From: Paracoccus gahaiensis
Lineage (GTDB): Bacteria > Pseudomonadota > Alphaproteobacteria > Rhodobacterales > Rhodobacteraceae
Direction: 5' to 3'
Assembly: GCF_005048225.1 (NCBI RefSeq)
Contig: NZ_SUNI01000002.1
Span: 186,001 to 250,000, forward strand
DNA length: 64,000 nt
Shown: positions 56,625 through 64,000 of the stretch, one piece after another
Numbering within the stretch: the stretch's first letter is position 1
Layout: every line of letters begins with the position of its first letter
Notes under the pieces: generated by a model
Told to the model about the DNA's origin: nothing
The model's database searches: none
The model's input: the letters and a program-made list of their open reading frames with translations, nothing else
Position numbers and translations under genes: made by a program

Positions 56625-57074
56625 ATGGGCAAGGCGCTCTTCTACCACCTGACCCGCTCGCCCGCCGAAGCGCTGCTGCCGGTCCTTCTGACGAAGGCGC
56701 TGGCCGCCGGCTGGCGGGTCGAGCTGCGCGCCCCCGACGAGCAGCGCCTCGACCATCTCGACCGCCAGCTCTGGCTGGCCGAGGACTTTCTGCCCCATGG
56801 CATCGCCGGCGGCCCGCATGACGCCCGCCAGCCGGTCCTGCTGACTTTGCCCGGCCAGCCCCCCGCCAACAGCCCCGCCTGCCTGATGGCGCTGGACGGC
56901 GTCGAGGTCGCCCCGCCCGAAGCGACCACGCTGGACCGCACCTGCATCCTCTTCGACGGCGGAGACAGCACTGCCGTCGACCGCGCCCGCACCCAATGGC
57001 GCGCCCTGACCGGCGCCGGCATCGAGGCCGAATACTGGTCCGAGGACTCAGGCCGGTGGGCCAGAAAACGCTAA
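56625..57074 (+). CDS. holC: DNA polymerase III subunit chi
   Basis: HolC links the clamp loader to SSB at the replication fork. The 149-residue product starts GKALFYHLTRSPAEALLPVL and has the chi landmarks TKALAAGWRVELRAPDEQRL, LDRQLWLAEDFLPHG, and an FDGGD near residue 110. pepA-holC is a common gene order in proteobacteria, supporting the call. The start is the ATG at 56625; upstream codons run through the tandem-repeat region. Confidence 0.93.
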   Translation: MGKALFYHLTRSPAEALLPVLLTKALAAGWRVELRAPDEQRLDHLDRQLWLAEDFLPHGIAGGPHDARQPVLLTLPGQPPANSPACLMALDGVEVAPPEATTLDRTCILFDGGDSTAVDRARTQWRALTGAGIEAEYWSEDSGRWARKR

Positions 57075-57100
57075 AGAATCAACGCTTAGCCCGCTTTAGC
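57070..57100 (+). terminator. inverted repeat at the end of holC
   Basis: GCTAAAG (57070-57076) overlaps the holC stop and is inverted at CTTTAGC (57094-57100). The stem is AT-rich and no T-run follows, so the terminator role is weakly supported. Confidence 0.3.
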
Positions 57101-57183
57101 AAGCAGACCCTCACCCCGCCAAGTGCCGCCTGCCACCACCTGACAGCGCCCGGCCAACACCCCGCCCCGATCCAGCTTCGGTC

Positions 57184-57243
57184 TGCAAATATCCCCGGGG
57201 GGTGAATTGGCCGCAGGCCAAGAGGGGGGCAGGCAGCCCCCCT
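57184..57243 (-). repeat. inverted GGGATATTT repeat after urtE
   Basis: TGCAAATATCCCCGGGGGGT, then TTGGCC-gca-GGCCAA and GGGGGGCaggcaGCCCCCC. In the minus direction it reads hairpin then ATATTTGC, just beyond the urtE stop, between convergent genes. Confidence 0.65.
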
Positions 57244-57280
57244 TTTCCCCCGCCCGCGGCGACGTCCGACGTCCGAGGTC

Positions 57281-57988
57281 TCAGACCTCCGCATGCCCCG
57301 CCAGCCGCGCATGCAGATCCTCGCGCCTCAGCTCGGCCTTGGCACCCTGCATGACCGCGCGCCCCCGCTCCATCACCAGGAACCGGTCGCCCAGATCCCA
57401 GGCAAAGTCGAAGAACTGCTCGACCAGCACGATGGCCATGTCGCCCCGGTCGCGCAGGGCGGCGATCACCCGCCCGATCTGGGCGATGATGTTGGGCTGG
57501 ATGCCCTCGGTCGGCTCGTCCAGCAGCAGGACGCGCGGCCTGGTGATCAGCGCCCGGGCGATGGCCAGCTGCTGCTGCTGCCCGCCCGACAGATCGCCGC
57601 CGCGCCGATGCGCCATCTCGGCCAGCACCGGGAAGCTGTCGAAGATCTCGTCGGGGATGCGCCGCTCGGCGCGGGGCAGGCAGGCGAAGCCCGTCTCCAT
57701 GTTCTCGCGCACGGTCAGCATCGGAAAGATCGCCCGGCCCTGCGGGACATAGCCCACGCCCATCCGCGCCATCCGCTGCGCCGCCAGGCGCTCCAGCACC
57801 TGCCCGTCATGGCGGATCTCGCCACCCGAGCGGGGATGCCGCCCCGCCAGCAGGTTCATCAGCGAGGTCTTGCCCACCCCGTTGTTGCCCATCACGCAGG
57901 TGACCTCGCCGGGCCGGGCGGTGATGTCGATGCCGTGCAGGATCTGGCTGCCGCCGTAATGCAGGGTCAGGTTCGTCGCTTCCAGCAT
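57281..57988 (-). CDS. urtE: urea ABC transporter ATP-binding subunit UrtE
   Basis: One of the two ATPases of the Urt high-affinity urea importer (branched-chain amino acid transporter superfamily, LivF-like). The 235-residue product has Walker A GNNGVGKTS (34-42), signature LSGGQQQQLAIARAL, and Walker B VLLLDEPTEGIQP. The TEGIQP after Walker B is usual for UrtE. It follows urtD after one base and is the last gene of the operon. Confidence 0.95.
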   Translation of the reverse strand: MLEATNLTLHYGGSQILHGIDITARPGEVTCVMGNNGVGKTSLMNLLAGRHPRSGGEIRHDGQVLERLAAQRMARMGVGYVPQGRAIFPMLTVRENMETGFACLPRAERRIPDEIFDSFPVLAEMAHRRGGDLSGGQQQQLAIARALITRPRVLLLDEPTEGIQPNIIAQIGRVIAALRDRGDMAIVLVEQFFDFAWDLGDRFLVMERGRAVMQGAKAELRREDLHARLAGHAEV

Positions 57989-57989
57989 C

Positions 57990-58730
57990 CTATCGCCCCA
58001 GATAGACGTCGATGACGTCGGGATTGCGGGTCACATGGTCCAGCGACCCCTCGGCCAGCACGGACCCCTGATGCAGCACCGTGACCTTGCAGTTCAGGCG
58101 GCGCACGAAATCCATGTCATGTTCCACCACGACCACCGCCCGGCTTTCGGCCAGACGGCACAGCAGCGAGGTCGTCTGCTCGCGTTCCGCCAGCGTCATG
58201 CCGGCGGCGGGTTCGTCGACCAGCAGCAGGCGCGGCTCCTGCGCCAGCAGCATGCCGATCTCCAGCCACTGCTTCTGGCCGTGGCTCAGCTCTCCGGCGC
58301 GGCGATCCACGGCGTCCGACAGCCCCACCTCGGCGGCCAGTTCGGCCACCCGGGCGACCGAGACCGACGACGGCCGCCAGCCCAGCACGGAAAACGGGCT
58401 GCGGTCAGCCTTCAGCGCCATGGTCAGGTTGTCGGCCACCGACTGATCCTCGAAGACGGTGGGGCGCTGGAACTTGCGCCCCACGCCCTCGCGGGCGATC
58501 TGCGCCTCGTTCATCTTCAGCAGCGACTTGCCCGTCTCGCCAAAGCGGACCTCGCCCTCGTCGGGGCGGGTCTTGCCGGTGACGATGTCCATGAAGGTGG
58601 TCTTGCCCGCGCCGTTCGGGCCGATGACGGCGCGCAGCTCCACCGCGTTGATGGAAAAGGACAGGTTGTTGATGGCCTTGAACCCATCGAAGGACTTGCT
58701 GATCCCGCTGACCTCCAGCAGCGCGCTCAT
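57990..58730 (-). CDS. urtD: urea ABC transporter ATP-binding subunit UrtD
   Basis: The LivG-like ATPase of the urea importer. The 246-residue product has Walker A GPNGAGKTT near residue 41, the signature LSHGQKQWLEIGMLL (which replaces the usual LSGGQ and is typical of UrtD), and Walker B LLLVDEPAAGMT. The ATG at 58730 overlaps the urtC stop (ATGA). The YLGR end is also common in the family. Confidence 0.95.
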   Translation of the reverse strand: MSALLEVSGISKSFDGFKAINNLSFSINAVELRAVIGPNGAGKTTFMDIVTGKTRPDEGEVRFGETGKSLLKMNEAQIAREGVGRKFQRPTVFEDQSVADNLTMALKADRSPFSVLGWRPSSVSVARVAELAAEVGLSDAVDRRAGELSHGQKQWLEIGMLLAQEPRLLLVDEPAAGMTLAEREQTTSLLCRLAESRAVVVVEHDMDFVRRLNCKVTVLHQGSVLAEGSLDHVTRNPDVIDVYLGR

Positions 58731-59902
58731 GCCCGGTCCCCCTTGCGGCCGATCAGGTCGAAGATCCCGGCGATGCCCTTGGGCGCATAGAGCGTGACCA
58801 GCACGAAGGACAGGCCAAGCGCCACCTGCCACCAGTCCACCCAGTTCACCACATAGCCCGGCAGGTTGATCGAGGGTGCCCGCCCCCCGGTGAACCATGT
58901 CGACAGCAGCGACACGACGAAGGCCCCGATGACGGCGCCATACAGCCGCCCCCGTCCGCCGATCGCCACCCAGACCGCCAGATAGATCGAGGCGATGGGC
59001 ATCATCTCGGCCGGGTTGATGATCCCGGCCTGCGGGTAATACAGCGCGCCGGCGATGGCGGTGATCATCGCGGCCAGCGTGAAGACGACCAGCTTGAACC
59101 CCTCGACCGGATAGCCCAGGAACCGAACCCGAGTCTCGTCATCGCGGATCGCGCGGGTCACGCTGCCGAACTTGCCCGAAACCAGCCAGGCGGCAATCAC
59201 GTAGAACAGCCCCAACGCCAGGGCCGAGGCCCAGAGGAACCACACCGACAGCCGCGCCTGGCCCACATGGTCCAGCCCCGGCAGGTTCTGCAGCCCCGAC
59301 AGCCCGTTGTTGCCGCGAAAGCCGCTGTCGTTCTGAAACAGCCACAGGGCCAGCGCCAGGGTCATCGCCTGCGTCAGGATCGACAGATAGACGCCGTTCA
59401 CGCGGCTGCGGAAGGCCAGCCAGCCGAAGACCAGCGCCAGCAGCCCCGGCACCGCCACCACCAGGATCAGCTGCAGCGTCAGGGAATGCGCAAAGCCCCA
59501 GACCATCGGCAGCTCGGCGCTGCCGACCACGCCGAAGATCTGGTTGGTGACGCCGTCGCGCAGCTCCTGCGGGGTGAAGGGGATGGGGTTGCCGGACAGG
59601 GACGCCGCGACGATGCCCTCGGTCCGGGCATACATCAGCCATTGCCCGATCATGTAGCCGCCAAGCGCGAAGAACGCCATCTGGCCAAGCGACAGGATGC
59701 CCAGATAGCCCCAGACCAGATCCATCGCCACCGCCGCCAGCGCCAGGCACAGGGTCATACCGAGCGTCTTGACCATCGAGGTCGGGATGGCCCCCGTCCC
59801 ATAGGCCGCGCTGAGCAGGGTGACCGTGATCGTGAACACCGCCAGCACCGCCAGCACGATCAGCGTCGAGGGGGTGCGCAGGATGAAGGGGGTTCGGGTC
59901 AT
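58727..59902 (-). CDS. urtC: urea ABC transporter permease UrtC
   Basis: A 391-residue inner-membrane permease (LivM-like) with about ten helices. It contains GYLGILSLGQMAFFALGGYM near residue 65 and the AGIINPAEMMPIASIYLAVWVAIGG coupling region split near residue 300, both characteristic. It forms the channel with UrtB. The start is three bases after the urtB stop. Confidence 0.95.
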   Translation of the reverse strand: MTRTPFILRTPSTLIVLAVLAVFTITVTLLSAAYGTGAIPTSMVKTLGMTLCLALAAVAMDLVWGYLGILSLGQMAFFALGGYMIGQWLMYARTEGIVAASLSGNPIPFTPQELRDGVTNQIFGVVGSAELPMVWGFAHSLTLQLILVVAVPGLLALVFGWLAFRSRVNGVYLSILTQAMTLALALWLFQNDSGFRGNNGLSGLQNLPGLDHVGQARLSVWFLWASALALGLFYVIAAWLVSGKFGSVTRAIRDDETRVRFLGYPVEGFKLVVFTLAAMITAIAGALYYPQAGIINPAEMMPIASIYLAVWVAIGGRGRLYGAVIGAFVVSLLSTWFTGGRAPSINLPGYVVNWVDWWQVALGLSFVLVTLYAPKGIAGIFDLIGRKGDRA

Positions 59903-59905
59903 GCG

Positions 59906-61828
59906 CTATGCCTCGGCCGCGCGGCCCTTTTGCGGGATGATCCCGCGGGGCCGGAACTGGATGAAGATGATGATGAAGAGGATCATGAAGGTCTGCGCCG
60001 CCAGCGTGTTGCCGGGGTTGAAGCTTTCGATGACCTTGGACAGCCCGCCGATCAGCGTGGCGCCCGCCAGCGTGCCCCAGATGTTGCCGACACCGCCCAC
60101 GACCACGGTCATGAAGCTCTGCACGATGTATTGCTGGCCGATCTCGGACGTGACCTGCGCGAAGAGGCCGATGGCCACGCCCGCGATCCCGGCGATGCCC
60201 GAGCCGAGGCCGAAGGTCATCATGGCGATGCGGTCGGGGTTGATGCCCATGGAGGCCGCCATGCCGGGGTTCTGGGTGACGGCGCGGACCTCCAGCCCCA
60301 GCCTGGTGCGCTTCATGATGAACAGGAACAGCCCCAGAAACAGCAGCGCCAGCACGAAGATCGCCACCCGGATCGAGCTGATCGAGATGACGTCGTTGAT
60401 GGTGATCGACCCCTCCAGCCAGGCGGGCGCGGTCAGCGGGCGGGCCTGCGTGCCGAAGATGTTCTTGGCGAGCTGCTGCAGCGCGATGGACACGCCGAAG
60501 GTCGCCAGCAGCGTCTCCAGCGGGCGATGCGCCAGATGGCGAATGACCAGCCGGTAGAGGACCACCCCCGCGCCGAAGGTCACCGCGAAGGCCAGGGGCA
60601 GCGCCACCACCAGCGACAGGGTGCGGTCGGCGATCAGCGTCTGCACGGTGTAGCCGGTATAGGCGCCCATCATGATGAATTCGCCATGCGCCATGTTGAT
60701 GACCCGCATGACGCCGAAGGTCACGGCCAGCCCGATGGCGGCCAGGAAGTAGATCGAGGCCAGCGACAGCGCGTCCAGCCCCAGATCGATCCCCTGCATC
60801 GCGCCAAGCCGCACCTGCGCGCGGATCTGGGCGGCGCGGGCGGCCTCGGTGACAGCGGGGTCGGGCTCGGCATAAAGTTCGTAGACGCGATGGGCATCCA
60901 GGGCGGCCTGCACCTCGGCCTCGGTCGCGGCGGGGGGGACGGTGCCGGCATCCTCCAGCGCCTCATAGGCGCGGTCGCGGGCATCGGGATCGGACAGATC
61001 GGCCACGGGCACGCCGCCCACCCTGCCGTCGGACAGGTTCGCCGCCAGCGCCGCGCGCTGTTCGGCCGAGGTCAGGCGCGGTTCCAGCACGCCCTCGGAC
61101 ACCAGCAGCGCGATGGCGGCCTCGCGGGGAAGGTCGTCGCCGTCGATGGAGATCTCGCGGGCGACATTGCCCTGCGGTTCCTCGGTCGCGACCACCCGGC
61201 GGGTGACCAGCAGCGGGTTCAGCGCGGCGCGGAAATCCAGGCTGACATCGCCGGCCAGATCCTCGATGGCGGTGACGCGGGCCTCGCTGTTCTCGCCCAC
61301 CTGGATGGTCAGCAGCCGCTCCAGCCGGGCCTTGCGGGCGGCCAGCGTCGGATCGGGGTCGTCCAGGGCAGCGCGCAGCGCGGTCAGCTGCTCGAACGAG
61401 CCGCCGCGCGCCAGCGAATCAAGTGCGGCCCTGCGCCGCGAGGGGTCGGGATCGTTCAGCGCGCCCGCGACCAAGGCCGATTCGATGACGCCGCGCACGC
61501 CCGAATTGGGCCGCAGCATCTGCGGATCGGCCTCCGGGACCGGCTGTCCGGTCACCGCGTCGGTGGCCGCGTCGTCGTCGCCGATGATGACCGCGCGCCC
61601 GTCCTCGGTCAGGCCCAGCTGGCGTTCCGACCAGGCCTGCAGCAGCGCCAGCCCCTCGGGGCCGGTGGCGGCGATCTGGGCGACCAGGGGCTCGACGGTC
61701 AGGCGCGAGGGACGTTCCAGCCCTTCGAGATTGTCGGCGATCACCGCCTCCAGCGCCGGATTGGCCTGGGCACAGATCGGCATCAACAGGGCCGCAAGAA
61801 GCGGCAGAACACGTCCGAGGCGGGTCAC
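59906..61828 (-). CDS. urtB: urea ABC transporter permease UrtB (long form)
   Basis: The LivH-like permease partner of UrtC. The C-terminal 290 residues are the membrane domain (YFLAAIGLAVTFGVMRVINM, HGEFIMMGAYTGY, NRxxRA-like EVRAVTQNPGMAASMGI). The first 350 residues are a signal peptide (VLPLLAALLMPICAQA) followed by a soluble, HEAT-like helical extension that presumably faces the periplasm. This long form is common for UrtB in proteobacteria and its role is unclear. I chose the GTG at 61828 (AAGGAA upstream), so the signal peptide starts the protein. Confidence 0.9.
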   Translation of the reverse strand: MTRLGRVLPLLAALLMPICAQANPALEAVIADNLEGLERPSRLTVEPLVAQIAATGPEGLALLQAWSERQLGLTEDGRAVIIGDDDAATDAVTGQPVPEADPQMLRPNSGVRGVIESALVAGALNDPDPSRRRAALDSLARGGSFEQLTALRAALDDPDPTLAARKARLERLLTIQVGENSEARVTAIEDLAGDVSLDFRAALNPLLVTRRVVATEEPQGNVAREISIDGDDLPREAAIALLVSEGVLEPRLTSAEQRAALAANLSDGRVGGVPVADLSDPDARDRAYEALEDAGTVPPAATEAEVQAALDAHRVYELYAEPDPAVTEAARAAQIRAQVRLGAMQGIDLGLDALSLASIYFLAAIGLAVTFGVMRVINMAHGEFIMMGAYTGYTVQTLIADRTLSLVVALPLAFAVTFGAGVVLYRLVIRHLAHRPLETLLATFGVSIALQQLAKNIFGTQARPLTAPAWLEGSITINDVISISSIRVAIFVLALLFLGLFLFIMKRTRLGLEVRAVTQNPGMAASMGINPDRIAMMTFGLGSGIAGIAGVAIGLFAQVTSEIGQQYIVQSFMTVVVGGVGNIWGTLAGATLIGGLSKVIESFNPGNTLAAQTFMILFIIIFIQFRPRGIIPQKGRAAEA

Positions 61829-61887
61829 GCGGGGGGATTCCTTCGGCAAGAGGGACCCGGGCGACACGCGCCGCCCGGGCCAGGGGA

Positions 61888-63171
61888 TCAGTAGTTCGAC
61901 TGGACCTGCACGCAAGTTTCGGTCTCGGTGTTGAACATCCCGCAGGACTGGCCGGGCCAGTCCGCCTCCAGCACCGCCGATTCAGGCAGGAAGTCGGTCC
62001 AGGCGTCGCCCGGCACGGGTTCGGTCTGGCTGACGATGTCGAACTGGCCGTCGTCGCGGATCTCGCCGATCAGGACGGGCTTGGTGATGTGGTGGTTGGG
62101 CAGGACGGTGGCGGTGCCGCCGGTCAGGTTCGGTACCTCGACGCCCACGATCGCGTCCAGCACCGGGTCCACATCGGTGGTCCCCGCCGCCTCGACCGCC
62201 GCGACCCAGGCATTGAAGCCGATCACCGTCGCCTCCATCGGGTCGTTGGTCACGCGATCCTCGTCGCCGGTGAAGGCCTTCCACTCCTCGATGAAGGCGG
62301 TGTTCACGTCGCTTTCGGCGGTCTGGAAGTAGTTCCAGGCGGCCAGATGGCCGACCAGATCGGCGGTATCCAGACCCGACAGTTCCTCTTCGCCGACCGA
62401 GAAGGCCATGACCGGGATGTCGTCCGCCGAGACGCCCGCCGCCGCCAGCTCCTTGTAGAAGCCCACATTGGCGTCGCCGTTGATGGTCGACACGACGCCG
62501 ACCTTCTTGCCGCCCGCGCCAAGCGCCACGACATCGGCCACGATCCGCGACCAGTCCGAATGGCCGAAGGGGGTGTAGTTGACGAAGATGTCCTCGGGCG
62601 CGGTGCCGTTATCCTTCAGATAGGCGTCCAGGATGTTGTTCGTGGTGCGCGGATAGACATAGTCGGTGCCCAGCAGCGCCCAGCTTTCCACGCCCAGCTC
62701 GTCGCGCATGTAGTCGACGGCGGGGATCGCCTGCTGGTTCGGCGCGGCGCCGGTATAGATGACGTTCTTGGACGATTCCTCGCCCTCGTACTGCACCGGA
62801 TAGAACAGGAGGCCGTTCAGCTCCTCGATGACCGGCAGGACGGACTTGCGGCTGACCGAGGTCCAGCAGCCGAAGATCGCATCGACCTCGGACACGGTCA
62901 GCAGCTCGCGCGCCTTTTCGGCAAACAGCGGCCAGTCCGAAGCGGGGTCGACCACCACCGCCTCCAGCGGGCGGCCCAGCACGCCGCCCTTGGCGTTCTG
63001 CTGCTCGACCAGCATCAGGACGGTGTCCTTCAGCGTGGTTTCCGAAATCGCCATCGTGCCCGACAGCGAATGCAGCACGCCGATCTTGATCGGCTCGCCT
63101 TCCTGCGCATGGGCGGTGTGGGCCAGCGTCAGCGCGCTGGTCATCAACATGATCCTGGTCAGCTTGGTCAT
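61888..63171 (-). CDS. urtA: urea ABC transporter substrate-binding protein UrtA
   Basis: The periplasmic urea receptor. The product (427-428 residues) starts with a signal peptide (LTRIMLMTSALTLAHTAHAQ). It has the family core IKIGVLHSLSGTMAISET, FGCWTSVSRKSVLPVIEELN, LLFYPVQYEGEESSKNVIYT and LGTDYVYPRTTN. Two ATGs in a row (63174, 63171) are possible; AGGGG is too close to the first. It lies 193 bases downstream of ureG, so uptake and urease genes form one cluster. Confidence 0.95.
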   Translation of the reverse strand: MTKLTRIMLMTSALTLAHTAHAQEGEPIKIGVLHSLSGTMAISETTLKDTVLMLVEQQNAKGGVLGRPLEAVVVDPASDWPLFAEKARELLTVSEVDAIFGCWTSVSRKSVLPVIEELNGLLFYPVQYEGEESSKNVIYTGAAPNQQAIPAVDYMRDELGVESWALLGTDYVYPRTTNNILDAYLKDNGTAPEDIFVNYTPFGHSDWSRIVADVVALGAGGKKVGVVSTINGDANVGFYKELAAAGVSADDIPVMAFSVGEEELSGLDTADLVGHLAAWNYFQTAESDVNTAFIEEWKAFTGDEDRVTNDPMEATVIGFNAWVAAVEAAGTTDVDPVLDAIVGVEVPNLTGGTATVLPNHHITKPVLIGEIRDDGQFDIVSQTEPVPGDAWTDFLPESAVLEADWPGQSCGMFNTETETCVQVQSNY

Positions 63172-63223
63172 CATACCCCTTTTCCCCCCGGCACGTTGGC
63201 CGGTGTCCCTGTCGTTGTTCTGG

Positions 63224-63239
63224 AAGGGCCCCGGCCCTT
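63224..63239. repeat. 16-bp palindromic hairpin upstream of urtA
   Basis: AAGGGCC-CC-GGCCCTT is a perfect 7+7 inverted repeat, 50 bases upstream of urtA. It could be an operator or the end of the ureG transcript. The rest of the 190-base gap holds no gene. Confidence 0.4.
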
Positions 63240-63364
63240 GCAGATGCAGAAAGAGCGCAAAAACGGGCAGTTGGACAGGAATAGGGCAGGTCTGGGGCGA
63301 CCCGCACCGACCCTGGCGCGGGCTTGGGCAGATGCAGGGGCAGATGCCTGCCGTTTAGGCAGTC

Positions 63365-64000
63365 CTAGGCCGGACGCGGCGTCAGACCCCCCTGTTCGAT
63401 CAGGAAATCGACGATCCTGTCCACGCCCTGCCCGTGGCGCAGCTGCGCCATGACCACGGGCCGCGTGCCCCGCGCCTCATGTGCATCCTTTTCCAGCAGC
63501 ACCGGGTCGACGCCGACATGCGGGGCCAGATCGGTCTTGTTCACCACCAGCAGGTCGGATCGCGCCAGACCGGGGCCGCGCTTGCGGGGAATGTCCTGCC
63601 CCGCCGCCGTGTCGATCACATAGATCGTCAGGTCGGCCAGCTCCGGGCTGAAGGTCGCGGCCAGATTGTCGCCGCCCGATTCGATCAGGATCAGATCCAG
63701 ATCCGGGAATTGTTCGTTCAGATCGGCGATGGCGGCCAGGTTGATGCTGGCATCCTCGCGGATGGCGGTATGGGGGCAGCCGCCGGTCTCGACCCCGCGG
63801 ATGCGCTCGGCGGGCAGGACCTGCGCGCGCATCAGCGCCTCGGCATCCTCGCGGGTGTAGATGTCGTTGGTGATTACCGCCATCGACAGGCGGGGGGCCA
63901 GCGCGCGGGCGATCTGTTCGGTCAGCGTGGTCTTGCCGGAGCCGACGGGGCCGCCGATGCCGACGCGCAAGGGTCCGTGTGGGGAGGGGCCGTTGAGGCT
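63365..64000 (-). CDS. ureG: urease accessory GTPase UreG (5' end outside window)
   Basis: UreG hydrolyses GTP to drive nickel insertion into urease. The visible 211 residues include [20 protein letters not shown] (P-loop), the metal-binding [11 protein letters not shown], the SIMIBI motif [11 protein letters not shown], and [12 protein letters not shown]. The frame stays open to the window edge and the family usually begins one to ten residues before SPHG, so only the first codon or few are missing. The TTG at 63970 is not a real start. The other urease genes should lie just to the right. Confidence 0.96.
   Translation of the reverse strand, partial: SLNGPSPHGPLRVGIGGPVGSGKTTLTEQIARALAPRLSMAVITNDIYTREDAEALMRAQVLPAERIRGVETGGCPHTAIREDASINLAAIADLNEQFPDLDLILIESGGDNLAATFSPELADLTIYVIDTAAGQDIPRKRGPGLARSDLLVVNKTDLAPHVGVDPVLLEKDAHEARGTRPVVMAQLRHGQGVDRIVDFLIEQGGLTPRPA

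Noticed and set aside
63221-63243. Sigma-54 promoter near the urtA/ureG gap
   Set aside because: The GG and GC elements are 11 bases apart instead of 10 and on the strand leading away from urtA.

Overview
The window is a gene-dense, high-GC stretch (almost every third codon position is G or C) of ordinary chromosome from an alphaproteobacterium. The family is most likely Rhodobacteraceae, and a Paracoccus-like organism fits best. The basis is the plant-type glutamate-cysteine ligase, the PA0069-type radical SAM protein, the DUF4167 protein, an alphaproteobacterial GTTC-N7-GTTC SOS box, and a family of intergenic repeats (GGGATATTT...CCAAGATGAAG) of the kind seen in this family. Genus is inference. 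I saw no phage, insertion sequence, CRISPR array, rRNA or tRNA gene.

Layout, left to right. Positions 1-3013 hold a truncated LacI regulator, an S49 peptidase, a 39-residue membrane peptide, a Na/Ca antiporter and an SDR, mostly with stop/start overlaps. Then come uvrC-pgsA-moaD-moaE (3318-6681), gshA, and on the minus strand pyrB-pyrX-plsY, where the dihydroorotase homologue has lost its metal and catalytic residues. Next are a MATE exporter, an AsnC-type domain protein, a HisC-like aminotransferase, valS, a duplicated DUF1428 protein and an ornithine decarboxylase with a structured mRNA leader. Divergent metF/metR, an inositol-phosphatase family gene, a DMT transporter, a soluble lytic transglycosylase and dapA follow.

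The middle (27635-39537) has a UbiH-type hydroxylase, a HAD phosphatase, a GntR-AlkA-esterase operon with a perfect palindrome before it, an HNH protein, and the guanidinium exporter gdx behind a guanidine-II riboswitch. It continues with ilvD, two coupled Lrp/AsnC regulators divergent from ilvC, a YghU-type glutathione transferase, and a radical SAM gene whose promoter carries an SOS box.

The right part holds a homocysteine methyltransferase, rpsF-rpsR-rplI, agmatinase, prfA-prmC, a DUF4167 protein with a long RD-repeat tail, the outer-membrane biogenesis operon lptF-lptG-lptD-surA-pdxA-rsmA, pepA, holC, and the urea uptake operon urtA-E downstream of ureG, which runs off the window.

Functionally this is core metabolism (branched-chain amino acids, one-carbon/methionine, polyamines, urea nitrogen, pyrimidines), translation and envelope assembly. 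The most interesting material is regulatory: a possible leaderless SOS-controlled radical SAM gene, a switch-like ornithine decarboxylase leader, the guanidine-II switch, the palindromes before gntR and ilvC, and a dispersed terminator-like repeat family, one copy of which has become the coding 3' end of pdxA.
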